Positions 53,372 through 62,290 of a DNA stretch of 64,000 nucleotides are shown piece by piece. The stretch covers positions 124,001-188,000 of the forward strand of contig NZ_JAIWPU010000005.1 of the NCBI RefSeq assembly GCF_021191705.1. Reading direction: 5' to 3'. The translations under genes were made by a program, and so were the position numbers. The stretch is from Proluteimonas flavola. Lineage in GTDB: Bacteria; Pseudomonadota; Gammaproteobacteria; Xanthomonadales; Xanthomonadaceae. The notes beneath the pieces are model-generated. The model was not told the origin of the DNA. It searched no databases and was given only the letters and a program-made list of their open reading frames with translations. How positions within the stretch are numbered: the first letter of the stretch is position 1; every line of letters begins with the position of its first letter.

Positions 53372-54193
53372 ATGAGCAGGAAAGACGAAATCCAGGACGG
53401 CGGCCGCGACCTCAACCGCGATCCCATCAGCAAGGCGCCTGGCGCGCATCCGATCGGCGTGGGTGTCGGTGGTGTGGCGGGCGGCGCTGCCGCAGGTGCT
53501 GCCGCGGGCACGATCTTCGGACCGGTCGGCACCCTGATCGGCGCGGCGATCGGTGTCGTTGCCGGTGCGGCCGTCGGCAAGGGCGTCGCCGAACGCATCG
53601 ATCCGACCGGCGAGACCGAGTACTGGCGCGACGCGCACCGCGAACGCGACTACGTGAAGTCCGATCACGATTACGACCGCGACTACGCACCGGCCTATGG
53701 CTTCGGCCTGCAGGCGCGCGAGGCCGAGCGCACCCGCGACTGGGGCGAGTCGGAAGCGGCGCTGCAGAAGGAGTGGGAATCGGCACGCGGCGAGTCGCGT
53801 CTGGGCTGGGAGGATGCGCGCCCCGCAGTCCGCGACGCATGGGACCGTACCGACCGCACCTACGATCTGTACGGGCGCAGCGATGCCTACTACGCCGACG
53901 CGTTCGAGCACGCGCCATATCGCGAGGCCGATGCGGACTACAGCCATTACCAGCCGGCCTACCGCTACGGTGCCTACGCACGCACCCGCCACGCGGACCG
54001 TGCATGGGACGACCGCCTGGCGGCCGAACTCGAAAGCGACTGGAGCAACCGTCGCGGCGATTCCCCGCTCGACTGGGACCGCGCGAAGGCCGCGGTGCAG
54101 GATGCGTACGTGTCGCATGACCGCTACACCGGGAGCAGCTACATCCGCGAGAACAGCGGTCGTGACGATACGGACCGGTTCCGCGTCGGCTGA
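53372..54193 (+). CDS. Glycine-zipper protein with acidic aromatic tail
   Basis: 273 aa. Residues about 28-75 form a glycine-zipper double segment (GVGVGGVAGGAAAGAAAG, TLIGAAIGVVAGAAVGKGVA), likely membrane-embedded. The remaining 195 residues are hydrophilic, with many Tyr, Asp, Arg and Trp and loose repeats around WESARGES, WEDARPAVRDAWDRTD and WDRAKAAVQDAY. The pattern is common in stress-induced proteins of Xanthomonads and other proteobacteria. No signal peptide; function unknown. Confidence 0.8.
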   Translation: MSRKDEIQDGGRDLNRDPISKAPGAHPIGVGVGGVAGGAAAGAAAGTIFGPVGTLIGAAIGVVAGAAVGKGVAERIDPTGETEYWRDAHRERDYVKSDHDYDRDYAPAYGFGLQAREAERTRDWGESEAALQKEWESARGESRLGWEDARPAVRDAWDRTDRTYDLYGRSDAYYADAFEHAPYREADADYSHYQPAYRYGAYARTRHADRAWDDRLAAELESDWSNRRGDSPLDWDRAKAAVQDAYVSHDRYTGSSYIRENSGRDDTDRFRVG

Positions 54194-54218
54194 GTTCGCG
54201 ATCAGTTGAGAACGGGCA

Positions 54219-54240
54219 GGGCGCGCCCACCGGCGCGCCC
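54219..54240. terminator. Hairpin after glycine-zipper gene
   Basis: Stem GGGCGCGCC / GGCGCGCCC with a 4-nt loop, 25 bp after the stop. No T-tract. Confidence 0.45.
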
Positions 54241-54401
54241 CGCCGTGGTTAGGGCGGTCGGGGCGCGTGTCGAGCGGGCGGCCCGGTGCACCCGTCGACG
54301 CGCCGCGAACCTGGATCCCAGCGGCTTCCAACAGCCGAATGGCTGGTCACGCCGGGAGCCATCCTGGTCTTCGCTTGCGCGGTACAGCGACAGCACCGCC
54401 G
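54241..54401. repeat. Gap with diverged AACAGACGAATG-type repeat
   Basis: CTGGATCCCAGCGGC and CGCCGGGAGCC pair around AACAGCCGAATGGCTGGTCA (core near 54330-54349), a diverged member of the family at 35712 and 40703. It abuts the 3' end of the DUF1428 remnant. Confidence 0.5.
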
Positions 54402-54599
54402 TCAGCCCTTCCCGCCGAGCTCCATCACCGGCTTGAACCCGCCATGGATCATCCGCTTGCCATCGAACGGCATCGGATCTTTTCGGGCTCCGTGCGCGGA
54501 TCGCTGCCGTCCATCATCCTGGCGAACGCGATATCGCGCGGGGCCTTGTCCGGCCATTTGGGCACGGCGAGGACGAAACCATCGATGCGGGACCTGGCG
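54402..54599 (-). pseudogene. DUF1428 (YbaA-like) gene remnant
   Basis: On the minus strand the family start IDGFVLAVPK (54599 downward) is joined directly to KWPDKAPRDIAFARMMDGSD, which belongs some 60 residues further on. A frameshift follows near the codons of ARMMDGSDPRTEPEKIR, after which the correct C-terminus MPFDGKRMIHGGFKPVMELG continues in another frame to a stop at 54402. Intact members have about 115 residues. This is a decayed copy with an internal deletion and a frameshift. Confidence 0.75.
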
Positions 54600-54735
54600 A
54601 CATCCTTGGGCAGTGGTGTCGTCAACGGGTGTGTCCGACGCGGATGGAGCTGCGGCGTGCGCGCGCGCCCTTCACGCATTCATTCAGATTGGTGCGAGAG
54701 GATCGCCGCCTTCAAGAATTCTCCGGAGCACCTTC

Positions 54736-54963
54736 ATGAGCGCACAGGGTTCGGCTGGCAACGTCATCGCCGCGATCTGCAGTTTCTTCATCCCCGGACT
54801 CGGCCAACTGGTGCAGGGCCGCATCCTGTCGGCCATCCTCTGGTTCGCCGCCGCGTGCATCGCGTTCGCGATCACATGGCTGCTCACGGTGTCGCTGCTG
54901 CCGTTCGGCTGGTTCGTGGTCAGCATTTTCGCCTGCATCAACGCCGCGGTGTATCGCCGCTGA
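54736..54963 (+). CDS. Small TM2-like membrane protein
   Basis: 75 aa with two hydrophobic helices. NVIAAICSFFIPGLGQLVQG is the hallmark of TM2-domain proteins (a PGLGQL turn), followed by LSAILWFAAACIAFAITWLL. The conserved C-terminus ends NAAVYRR. No strong ribosome site is visible before the ATG (CCGGAGCACCTTC gives a weak GGAG). A terminator follows at 54969. Function unknown. Confidence 0.82.
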   Translation: MSAQGSAGNVIAAICSFFIPGLGQLVQGRILSAILWFAAACIAFAITWLLTVSLLPFGWFVVSIFACINAAVYRR

Positions 54964-54968
54964 CACGA

Positions 54969-54994
54969 CGGGCCGGCGATGCCGGCCCGCTTCT
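54969..54994 (+). terminator. Terminator after TM2-like gene
   Basis: Stem CGGGCCGGC / GCCGGCCCG with loop GAT, followed by CTTCT, 6 bp after the stop. Confidence 0.65.
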
Positions 54995-55016
54995 GCATGT
55001 GCGACCCGGCGCGGCC

Positions 55017-55280
55017 TTACTTCGGCTCGCCGTTCTCGACGCCGGTATCGCTGCGGACGTCGTCGGCGAACGAGCGGCCCGTCGCATCGCGATCGCCCAG
55101 CTGGTCGTCGAGTTCCGGATCCAGCAGATCGGCCTGGTCGTCGAGACCGATATTGTCCATCGCCGACACCGAGCGAGGATCGCGCAACGGCGGGCCGTCG
55201 GTGTCGGGCAGGTCATCGTGATCGCGCACTGTCTTTTCGTCCTCGGGTGCAGCCGGACGCGTGGGGTTGGACGTGCTCAT
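55017..55280 (-). CDS. Small acidic, probably disordered protein
   Basis: 87 aa, very rich in Asp, Glu, Pro and Ser: PEDEKTVRDHDDLPDTDG, SVSAMDNIGLDDQADLLDPE and LDDQLGDRDATGRSFADD. No hydrophobic core, signal or membrane segment. A strong ribosome site (GAGGAGA) stands upstream of the ATG. It resembles the short acidic proteins often found in Xanthomonads and possibly induced by stress. I do not recognise a named family. Confidence 0.7.
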   Translation of the reverse strand: MSTSNPTRPAAPEDEKTVRDHDDLPDTDGPPLRDPRSVSAMDNIGLDDQADLLDPELDDQLGDRDATGRSFADDVRSDTGVENGEPK

Positions 55281-55512
55281 GTGCGGTCTCCTCGAGTGAA
55301 GCTGCAGCCTGCGCGCGTGGATGTCACGCCGCCGGCAAGCGGATGTAAACCCGGTGCGATGACCGGTGCCGACGCGCGACGATGGCTCCGCGGACGGCCG
55401 CCGCAGGCGAAAGGACAGCGGAGTCTCCGCACGGCGACGATCGCGGGTTCGTGCCCGCCGGTGCACTGCTGACGGCCTTCGGGTCCTGGACGTGTCGTCG
55501 TCCCCATCTCCC

Positions 55513-55814
55513 TTCGGCACCGGCCATTCCAGCCTCGCGTATCTGGCCGAACTCGACATGCACGCGCTGAAGATCGACCGCGCGCTCACGCGCACCATCG
55601 GCACGACGCGGTGGAGGTCGGTCTGATCCCGCAGATCGTCGACCTCGCCCGCACGCCCGGCCTGCAGGTCGTCATCGAAGGTGTCGAAACCGAGGCCCGG
55701 CGCGACTGGCTGCGCGCCGTCGATTACCCGTGTACGGACAGGGCCGGCTGTTCGGCCGGCCGATGCCGGCTGCGGAACTGCGCGCGCTGCCGGACGCGCA
55801 CGAGCGCTGGAAAA
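55513..55814 (+). pseudogene. EAL-domain (c-di-GMP phosphodiesterase) gene remnant
   Basis: Three segments in three frames reconstruct the C-terminal half of an EAL domain: FGTGHSSLAYLAELDMHALK with IDRALTRTIGT, then after a frameshift near 55605 DAVEVGLIPQIVDLARTPGL and VVIEGVETEARRDWLRAVDYP, then after a second near 55730 VYGQGRLFGRPMPAAELRAL. The first half, with the EAL motif itself, is missing; a possible scrap (RGFVPAGALLTAF) lies near 55440. Its end runs into the stop of the convergent small gene. It is non-functional. Confidence 0.85.
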
Positions 55815-56051
55815 TCAGGCGGCGCGGCTGCGCTCGAAGGCCCGGCGCTCGCGCGGCGGGACGAGATCGTCGCTGCCGCGCCAGGCGGCCCGGACTTCGG
55901 CGCGGACGTCGTGCCAGGCGCGCAGGCGGCCGTCGAATTCCCACATGCGGCGGAGCACGGGCTCGATGTCTTCCCATGGACGTTCGGGATAGGACGCACG
56001 CCCGTTGCGGCCGAGCGAGATCATCAGGGTGCGGTCCGAGTCGTGCTTCAT
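55815..56051 (-). CDS. Small uncharacterised cytoplasmic protein
   Basis: 78 aa. MKHDSDRTLMISLGRNGRAS is followed by a Trp-rich charged segment (YPERPWEDIEPVLRRMWEFD, RLRAWHDVRAEVRAAWRG). No signal or membrane helix. Composition and codon use look like a real gene. It is convergent with the EAL remnant, whose last codons abut its stop. No family recognised. Confidence 0.55.
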   Translation of the reverse strand: MKHDSDRTLMISLGRNGRASYPERPWEDIEPVLRRMWEFDGRLRAWHDVRAEVRAAWRGSDDLVPPRERRAFERSRAA

Positions 56052-56256
56052 GCGGGGTACTGCCGGTTGGGAGCGCGCAGGCTACGGATCGATTCGTCTC
56101 GTTTCCGTGAATCGTCGATTCGATTTCGATGACAACGCAAGGATTGGACGCGCGCATTCAGCGATGAACGCAGTGTATGGAGGCATACCGCAATATCCGG
56201 TTCCTGCGCACCTGCCACGCGCGCGCAGTCAGGCCAACGCGGTGCTGCGATGCAAC

Positions 56257-56649
56257 TCAGAACAGCGGCTTGAGGGTCTGGATGATGCCCCACAGCGAGA
56301 CCACCCAGATCGCGCTGCGCAGGTAGGGAATACCGATCGCGTAAACCGGCAGATAGGCGACGCGGGCCCAGACATAGACCTGCGCACCGAGCGCGGTGCC
56401 GGCATCTGCGCGACCCGCGAACACCACTGCGAGGACCGCGGCGGCGAACAGCGGAAATGTTTCCAGGAAGTTGCGGCTGGCGGCCGCGGTGCGCACCGCG
56501 GCGCCGGTCAGCGGCGGGATATCCGCGCCATCGCGGTTGCTGGCGTTCCAGCGCACGCCGCGCTGCCCGGTGGCGAACGCGGCGGCAACGCCGATGTGGA
56601 CGAGGCCGAGGACGATCGCCCAGCCGAGCATCTGCAGTTCGATCGCCAT
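56257..56649 (-). CDS. MAPEG-family membrane protein
   Basis: 130 aa with four helices. MAPEG features are the N-terminal LGWAIVLGLVHIGVAAAFAT, the middle RNFLETFPLFAAAVLAVVFA with the conserved Asn-Phe-x-E-x-x-P pattern, and ARVAYLPVYAIGIPYLRSAI near the C-terminus. Relatives include microsomal glutathione transferases and leukotriene synthases; bacterial members have largely unknown activity. It lies 22 bp downstream of the PfpI gene and probably shares its transcript. Confidence 0.9.
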   Translation of the reverse strand: MAIELQMLGWAIVLGLVHIGVAAAFATGQRGVRWNASNRDGADIPPLTGAAVRTAAASRNFLETFPLFAAAVLAVVFAGRADAGTALGAQVYVWARVAYLPVYAIGIPYLRSAIWVVSLWGIIQTLKPLF

Positions 56650-56671
56650 CGTGCCTGCTCCTTGGGAGGTA

Positions 56672-57211
56672 TCAGCCGGCGACCGCCTTGGCGATCGCGT
56701 CGTTGAACGCCGGGATGTCGTCGGGCTTGCGGCTGGTGATGAGGGTGCCGTCGACGACGACTTCCGAATCTTCCCAGTGTGCGCCCGCATTGACCAGATC
56801 GGTCTTCACCGACGGCCACGAGGTGACCTTGCGGCCCTTCGCCAGGCCGCTCTCGACCAGCAGCCACGGGCCATGGCAGATCGCCGCGACCGGCTTGCCG
56901 GCGTCGCCGAACGCGCGCAGGAAGGCCACCGCGTCCTTGTCGGCGCGCAGGATGTCCGGGTTCATCTGGCCGCCGGGCAGCACCAGCGCGTCGTAGCTGC
57001 CGGGGTCGGCTTCGGACAGCGCCACATCGACATCGACGCTGCGGCCCCAGTCCTTCTTGTCCCAGCCCTTGATCGCGCCGGCATCGCCGGGCGAGATGAC
57101 GTCGACATGCGCGCCGGCGTCCCTGAGCGCCTTGAGCGGCTGCTCGAGCTCGGACTGTTCGAAGCCGTCGGTGGCGAGGATGGCGATCTTCTTGCCGTCG
57201 AGGTTCTGCAT
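56672..57211 (-). CDS. PfpI/DJ-1 family protein (YhbO-like)
   Basis: 179 aa. DJ-1/PfpI fold with KKIAILATDGFEQSELEQPL, LVLPGGQMNPDILRAD and the nucleophile elbow VAAICHGPWLLVESG (Cys followed by His), and a C-terminal SRKPDDIPAFNDAI. Members are annotated as intracellular proteases; E. coli YhbO has also been described as a deglycase in stress protection, a claim still debated. It leads a two-gene unit with MAPEG. Confidence 0.93.
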   Translation of the reverse strand: MQNLDGKKIAILATDGFEQSELEQPLKALRDAGAHVDVISPGDAGAIKGWDKKDWGRSVDVDVALSEADPGSYDALVLPGGQMNPDILRADKDAVAFLRAFGDAGKPVAAICHGPWLLVESGLAKGRKVTSWPSVKTDLVNAGAHWEDSEVVVDGTLITSRKPDDIPAFNDAIAKAVAG

Positions 57212-57368
57212 CTGGGTGTCTCCGGGGGAATCGAGCGGCCGATGCTGGGCGAGACTGAGTCCCCCGACCGTGAAGCGCCCGTTTGCCGCGTGTGAGCCTG
57301 CAGTCTCGCCTCGTGAGACGCGCCGCGGCCACGCTTGCGCCCCGTTATCGAAAGCGCCGGAGCAGGCA

Positions 57369-59798
57369 GTGAACGCGATCCTCAAACCTGTCCAGGTGCT
57401 GGCGACCACGGGCGATACCGTGTCCGGCAGCGCGCTGGCGACGAAGCTGGCGGCGAAATATCCCGGCCGCGTGACCGGCACCCTGCTGTTGCCCGGGCAG
57501 GCCGGCGACTACGCGCCCTTGCCCGACGACGTGCCCGAGGCCCTGGCACGCGCGCTGCGCAGTCGCGGCATCGATCGGCTGTACCGCCATCAAGCCGAAG
57601 CCTGGACGGCGACGCAGGCCGGCCTCCATCTCGTCGTCGCAACGCCCACCGCGTCGGGCAAGTCGCTGTGCTACACGCTGCCGGTGCTGTCGGCGGCAAT
57701 TTCCTCGCGTAGTAAAGCCTTGTACCTGTTTCCGACCAAGGCGCTGGCGCAGGACCAGGTGGCCGAACTGCTGGAACTCAACGCGACCGGCGCGCTCGGC
57801 CTGCGCGCGGCGACCTTCGATGGCGACACGCCGGGCGATGCGCGCCAGGCGATCCGCATCAACGGCGACATCGTGGTCAGCAATCCGGACATGCTGCACC
57901 AGGCGATCCTGCCGCATCACACCAAGTGGGCGCAGTTCTTCGAGAACCTGCGCTATGTGGTGATCGACGAAATCCACACCTATCGCGGCGTGTTCGGCTC
58001 GCACGTCGCCAACGTGATCCGCCGGCTCAAGCGCGTCTGCGCGTTCTATGGCGTGACCCCGCAGTTCATCCTGTGCTCGGCGACGATCGGCAATGCGCGC
58101 GAGCACGGCCGCGCGCTGGTGGAGGTGGACGATGCCGCGCTGGAATCGATCCTCGAATCCGGCGCGCCGCGCGGCGACAAGCATGTGCTGCTGTGGAATC
58201 CGCCGGTGATCAATCCCGATCTCGGCCTGCGCGCATCCGCGCGTTCGCAATCCAACCGCATCGCGCGCATGGCGATCCGCGCCGGGCTCAAGACGCTGGT
58301 GTTCTGCCAGACGCGGCTGATGGTCGAAGTGCTGACCAAGTACCTCAAGGAAGTCTTCGACCACGACCCGCGCAAGCCCAGGCGCATCCGCGCCTACCGC
58401 GGCGGCTATCTGCCGACCGAACGCCGCGCCGCCGAGCGCGAGATGCGTGCCGGCAGCATCGACGGCATCGTCAGCACTTCGGCGCTGGAACTCGGCGTCG
58501 ACATCGGCAGTCTCGATGTCGTGGTGCTCAACGGCTATCCGGGCAGCATTTCGGCGACGTGGCAGCGCTTCGGTCGCGCCGGACGCCGGCAGCAGCCGTC
58601 GGTCGGCGTGCTGGTGGCAAGTTCCGAGCCGATGGACCAGTACGTGGTGCGGCATCCGGAGTTCTTCGCGCAGGCCAATCCCGAGCACGCGCGCATCGAA
58701 CCCGACCAGCCGCTGATCCTGCTCGACCACATCCGCTGCGCCGCCTTCGAGCTGCCCTTCGTCGATGGCGACATGTTCGGCCCGGTCGCGCCGCTGCCGT
58801 GGCTCGAAGTGCTGGCCGAATCCGGCGTGCTGCATCACGAAGGCGATCGCTGGGAATGGATCGCCGACAGCTATCCGGCGCAGGCGGTGAATCTGCGCTC
58901 GGTCGCCGACGGCAACTTCGTCGTCGTCGACCGCACCGATGGCCGGCAGACGATCATCGCCGAGGTCGATTACTCGGCCGCCGCGCTCACCCTGTACGAA
59001 GGCGCGATCCACATGGTCCAGTCGGAGCCGTTCCAGGTCGAACGCCTCGACTGGGAAGGCCGCAAGGCCTACGTGCAGCGCACGCACGTCGACTACTACA
59101 CCGACGCGATCGACTACACCAAGCTGAAAGTGCTCGATGACGAAGAGCAGGCCGATGCCGGGCAGGGCAGTGCGCACCTGGGCGAGGTGCACGTGGTGCG
59201 ACGCGTGTCGGGCTACAAGAAGATCCGCTTCCACACCCACGAGAACATCGGCTACGGGCCGGTGAACCTGCCCGACCAGGAGCTGCACACCAGCGCGGTC
59301 TGGTGGCAACTGCCGCAGCAGGCGCTGGACCGCGCATTCGATGCGCGCCACGAGGCGCTCGATGGCTTCCTCGGCGCGTCGTATGCATTGCATCTGGTGG
59401 CGCAGGTGGCGGTGATGGCCGAGAGCCGCGATCTTCAGAAGGCCGTCGGCAGCGGCGATGGCACCTGGTTCGCGACCGCCGACCAGCGCGGCCGCGGCCA
59501 GCTGCGCGACGGCGATGGTGCGGCGCTGGATTTCGAAGGCATCGGCCGGTTCACGCCGACGCTGTATCTCTACGACAACTACCCGGGCGGCGTGGGCCTG
59601 TCGTCGCCGCTGTACGAGCGCCGCGACGAATTGCTGGCACAGGCTGCGGCGCTGGTCGCGTCCTGCAGTTGCCGCGCCGGCTGCCCGGCCTGCGTCGGGC
59701 CGATCCTCGCGTCTGAAGAGGATGCCGAACGCACCCCGCGCCAGCTCGCCGCGCGGGTGATCGATCTGCTCGTCCAAGCGCCGCAGCTGCCCGCATGA
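57369..59798 (+). CDS. DEXH-box DNA helicase with DUF1998, MrfA-like
   Basis: Superfamily 2 helicase of 809 aa. Motifs appear as ATPTASGKS (I), VVIDEIHTYRGVFGSH (II), LCSATIGNA (III), STSALELGVDIGSLD (V) and WQRFGRAGRRQQ (VI). The C-terminal DUF1998/zinc domain carries a Cys cluster C-x-C-x3-C-x2-C (SCSCRAGCPAC). B. subtilis MrfA of this type helps repair mitomycin C damage together with the nuclease MrfB. The start is a GTG at 57369 (VNAILKPVQV). The stop overlaps the next gene as ATGA. Confidence 0.93.
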   Translation: MNAILKPVQVLATTGDTVSGSALATKLAAKYPGRVTGTLLLPGQAGDYAPLPDDVPEALARALRSRGIDRLYRHQAEAWTATQAGLHLVVATPTASGKSLCYTLPVLSAAISSRSKALYLFPTKALAQDQVAELLELNATGALGLRAATFDGDTPGDARQAIRINGDIVVSNPDMLHQAILPHHTKWAQFFENLRYVVIDEIHTYRGVFGSHVANVIRRLKRVCAFYGVTPQFILCSATIGNAREHGRALVEVDDAALESILESGAPRGDKHVLLWNPPVINPDLGLRASARSQSNRIARMAIRAGLKTLVFCQTRLMVEVLTKYLKEVFDHDPRKPRRIRAYRGGYLPTERRAAEREMRAGSIDGIVSTSALELGVDIGSLDVVVLNGYPGSISATWQRFGRAGRRQQPSVGVLVASSEPMDQYVVRHPEFFAQANPEHARIEPDQPLILLDHIRCAAFELPFVDGDMFGPVAPLPWLEVLAESGVLHHEGDRWEWIADSYPAQAVNLRSVADGNFVVVDRTDGRQTIIAEVDYSAAALTLYEGAIHMVQSEPFQVERLDWEGRKAYVQRTHVDYYTDAIDYTKLKVLDDEEQADAGQGSAHLGEVHVVRRVSGYKKIRFHTHENIGYGPVNLPDQELHTSAVWWQLPQQALDRAFDARHEALDGFLGASYALHLVAQVAVMAESRDLQKAVGSGDGTWFATADQRGRGQLRDGDGAALDFEGIGRFTPTLYLYDNYPGGVGLSSPLYERRDELLAQAAALVASCSCRAGCPACVGPILASEEDAERTPRQLAARVIDLLVQAPQLPA

Positions 59799-60730
59799 GT
59801 GCATTGGCCAAACGTCTCGGCCTGCTGCGCAGCCAGGCCGGCACCGCATTGCCGTCGGTGACGCCGACGCCCCCGATGCCGGCGACGGCCCCGCGTGCGC
59901 AGTGGCCGCGTGCCGATGGCGAACGCTCGCCCGAACAGGTCGTCGCGCAACTGCGCAAGCTGATGAAGCTGCGCGTGCCGACGCCGGCGGCGCGCCCGTC
60001 CGGCCCGATCGATCGCGCGCTGCCCGGTGAGGAGATCGCCCCCGGCCTGCGCTATCTCGAACAGACCGCACCGTGGCCGCATGAGGACGCCGAACTCGCG
60101 CTCTACGACATCCGCCACGAGCCCGCGCGGCGCTCGGACCTGCTGGCCTTCGACACCGAGACCACGGGTCTTGCCGGCGGCACCGGCACCCGCGCCTTCA
60201 TGATCGGCGCCGCCGATGTCGTCGATGGGCGCATGCGCATCCGCCAGTTGTGCATCACCACGCTGGGCGCCGAGCGCGAGATGCTGAAGACGTTCTCGAA
60301 GTGGCTGCGACCGGAGACAGTGCTGGTCAGCTACAACGGCCGCAGTTACGACCGGCCGCTGCTGACCACGCGCTATCGCCTCGCACGCCTGCGCGATCCG
60401 CTGATCGAGCTGCGCCATGTCGACCTGCTGCATCCGGTGCGGCGCCGCTATCGCGGCGTGTGGGCGAACTGCAAGCTGGCGACGGTCGAGCGAGAACTGC
60501 TCGGCGTGCTGCGCGAGGACGATCTGCCCGGCAGCGAGGCGCCCGCGGCCTGGCTGGACTATCTGCGCGGCGGCAGCGCCGACAAGCTTCGGCGCGTGGG
60601 CCTGCACAATGCGCAGGACCTGCGCAGCCTGTTCGGCGTGCTCGAGACGATGCGCGATGACGCGGAGGTCGACACAGTGGTCGTGCCGGATGAGTTGGAG
60701 AGCCCGCGCATGGATGGCGTCTTCGACTGA
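59795..60730 (+). CDS. MrfB-like 3'-5' DNA exonuclease (RNase H-like)
   Basis: 311 aa. After a Pro-rich linker of about 90 residues, the exonuclease fold starts LLAFDTETTGLAGGTGT (DxE), with LVSYNGRSYDRPLLTTRY and a late LHNAQDLRSLF that provides the remaining acidic residue. This is the YprB/RNase_H_2 family, which in B. subtilis works with MrfA in a UvrA-independent repair route for mitomycin adducts. The overlapping start with the helicase supports the same partnership here. Confidence 0.9.
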   Translation: MSALAKRLGLLRSQAGTALPSVTPTPPMPATAPRAQWPRADGERSPEQVVAQLRKLMKLRVPTPAARPSGPIDRALPGEEIAPGLRYLEQTAPWPHEDAELALYDIRHEPARRSDLLAFDTETTGLAGGTGTRAFMIGAADVVDGRMRIRQLCITTLGAEREMLKTFSKWLRPETVLVSYNGRSYDRPLLTTRYRLARLRDPLIELRHVDLLHPVRRRYRGVWANCKLATVERELLGVLREDDLPGSEAPAAWLDYLRGGSADKLRRVGLHNAQDLRSLFGVLETMRDDAEVDTVVVPDELESPRMDGVFD

Positions 60731-60931
60731 GTCGACCCGGATGCCACCGGGCCGGCGCATCTGGACGCGCCGACGAATCCCCTTGTGGGAGCAGGCAGCT
60801 CTCACAGGGAGCAGGCAGCTGTCGCGTCGCGTTCACACGTCCGGCATCGCCACGATGCTTGAATCGGACGGCCCAGCAGTTTCGAGTCGCCGGTCCATCG
60901 GCGCATACCGCCCGCGCCACTCTGGAGCCCC
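60731..60931. other. 201-bp gap with short direct repeat
   Basis: GGGAGCAGGCAGCT occurs twice in tandem (60787-60800 and 60809-60822, with a 22-bp period). The first copy follows GTG as in REP-type repeats, but there is no full inverted doublet. There is no gene in this gap. Confidence 0.45.
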
Positions 60932-62290
60932 ATGGATACACGCGAACGCCGGCCCGCGATGGCCGACCATACGCTTCCGCGCGCCACGCTCCGTGCGCGC
61001 GATGCGTTCGCGATCACCATCGGCATCGTCGTCGGTGCCGGCATCTTCCGGACCCCGTCGTTGATCGCCGGTGCATCCGGCAGCGAATTCGTGATGCTCG
61101 CGGCCTGGGTGGTCGGCGGCGTCCTGTCGATCATCGGTGCGCTGTGCTACGCCGAACTCGCCACCACGTATCCGCAGGCCGGCGGCGACTACACCTATCT
61201 GCGCCGCGCCTACGGGCCGCGCCCAGCGTTCCTGTTCGCCTGGGCGCGCGTGTCGGTGATCCAGACCGGCTCGATCGCCTTGCTGTGCTTCATCGTCGGC
61301 GATTACATGGGCCAACTGTTCGATCTCGGGCGGTGGTCGTCCGCGCTGTATGCCGCGGCCGCGGTGGTTCTGCTGACCATCGTGAACTGGATCGGCACGC
61401 GCCAGGGCGCCGCGGTGCAGACCTGGCTGACGATCGCCGAGATCGTCGGCGTGCTGGTCATCGTGGTCGCCGGCCTGTGGTTCGCGCCGTCCGGCATCGC
61501 GCCGATTCCCGGCTCCGGCGGCGACAGCGCCATCGGCCTGATCCTCGTGTTCGTCCTGTTGACCTACGGCGGCTGGAACGAGGCCGTCTACGTGACGTCC
61601 GAAGTGCGCGACGCGAAGACCTGGATGCCGCGCGTGCTGATCCTCAGCCTGATCGCGATCGCCGCGCTGTACGTGCTGGTGAATCTCGCCTACCTGAAGG
61701 TCCTGGGCCTGGGCGGCATGGCCGAGCACAACGCGGTCGCGGCCGAGGTCATGGGCCGGGTGTTCGGGCCGACCGGGGCGGTGCTGATGAGCGTGATCGT
61801 CGTGGCCGCCGCGCTGACGTCGGCGAACGCGACGCTGATCACCGGTGCGCGCAGCGTGTACGCGGTCGGTCGCGATTTCCCGGCGCTCGGCTTCATCGGC
61901 CGCTGGGATGCGCGCAGCGGTACGCCGCGCGCGGCGATCGTGACCCAGGGCGTGCTTGCGCTGGCGCTGGTCGGACTCGGCGCTTTCGCGCGCGATGGTT
62001 TCGAGGTGGCGGTGGAGTACACCGCACCGGTGTTCTGGCTGTTCTTCCTGTTGGTCGGCATCTCGCTGTTCGTGCTGCGGCGGCGCGATCCCGACCTGCC
62101 GCGCCCGTTCCGGGTGCCGCTGTATCCCGTGCTGCCGCTGCTGTTCTGCGCGACCAGCGCCTACCTGCTGTACTCCAGCCTGGCCTACACCGGACGCGGG
62201 GCGCTCGTCGGCGTCGCCGTGCTCGCGGTCGGCGGCCTGCTGCTGTTGCTGTTCAAACCGATCCCGCATCCCGAGGAGACGCCGCCATGA
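60932..62290 (+). CDS. APC-family amino acid permease
   Basis: 452 aa with 12 helices. TM1 GIVVGAGIFRTPSLIAGASG carries the unwound G-A-G-I-F substrate motif, TM3 loop YPQAGGDYTYLRRAYGPR is typical of APC and LAT-type transporters, and TM6 has LTYGGWNEAVYVTSEVRD. It resembles the serine/threonine or broad amino-acid branch. The stop overlaps the following methyltransferase gene as ATGA, so the two are coupled. The substrate is not resolved. Confidence 0.92.
   Translation: MDTRERRPAMADHTLPRATLRARDAFAITIGIVVGAGIFRTPSLIAGASGSEFVMLAAWVVGGVLSIIGALCYAELATTYPQAGGDYTYLRRAYGPRPAFLFAWARVSVIQTGSIALLCFIVGDYMGQLFDLGRWSSALYAAAAVVLLTIVNWIGTRQGAAVQTWLTIAEIVGVLVIVVAGLWFAPSGIAPIPGSGGDSAIGLILVFVLLTYGGWNEAVYVTSEVRDAKTWMPRVLILSLIAIAALYVLVNLAYLKVLGLGGMAEHNAVAAEVMGRVFGPTGAVLMSVIVVAAALTSANATLITGARSVYAVGRDFPALGFIGRWDARSGTPRAAIVTQGVLALALVGLGAFARDGFEVAVEYTAPVFWLFFLLVGISLFVLRRRDPDLPRPFRVPLYPVLPLLFCATSAYLLYSSLAYTGRGALVGVAVLAVGGLLLLLFKPIPHPEETPP

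Noticed and set aside
57345-60071. A 908-codon minus-strand frame opposite the MrfA-like helicase
   Set aside because: It is an antisense shadow of a gene with complete helicase motifs on the other strand.
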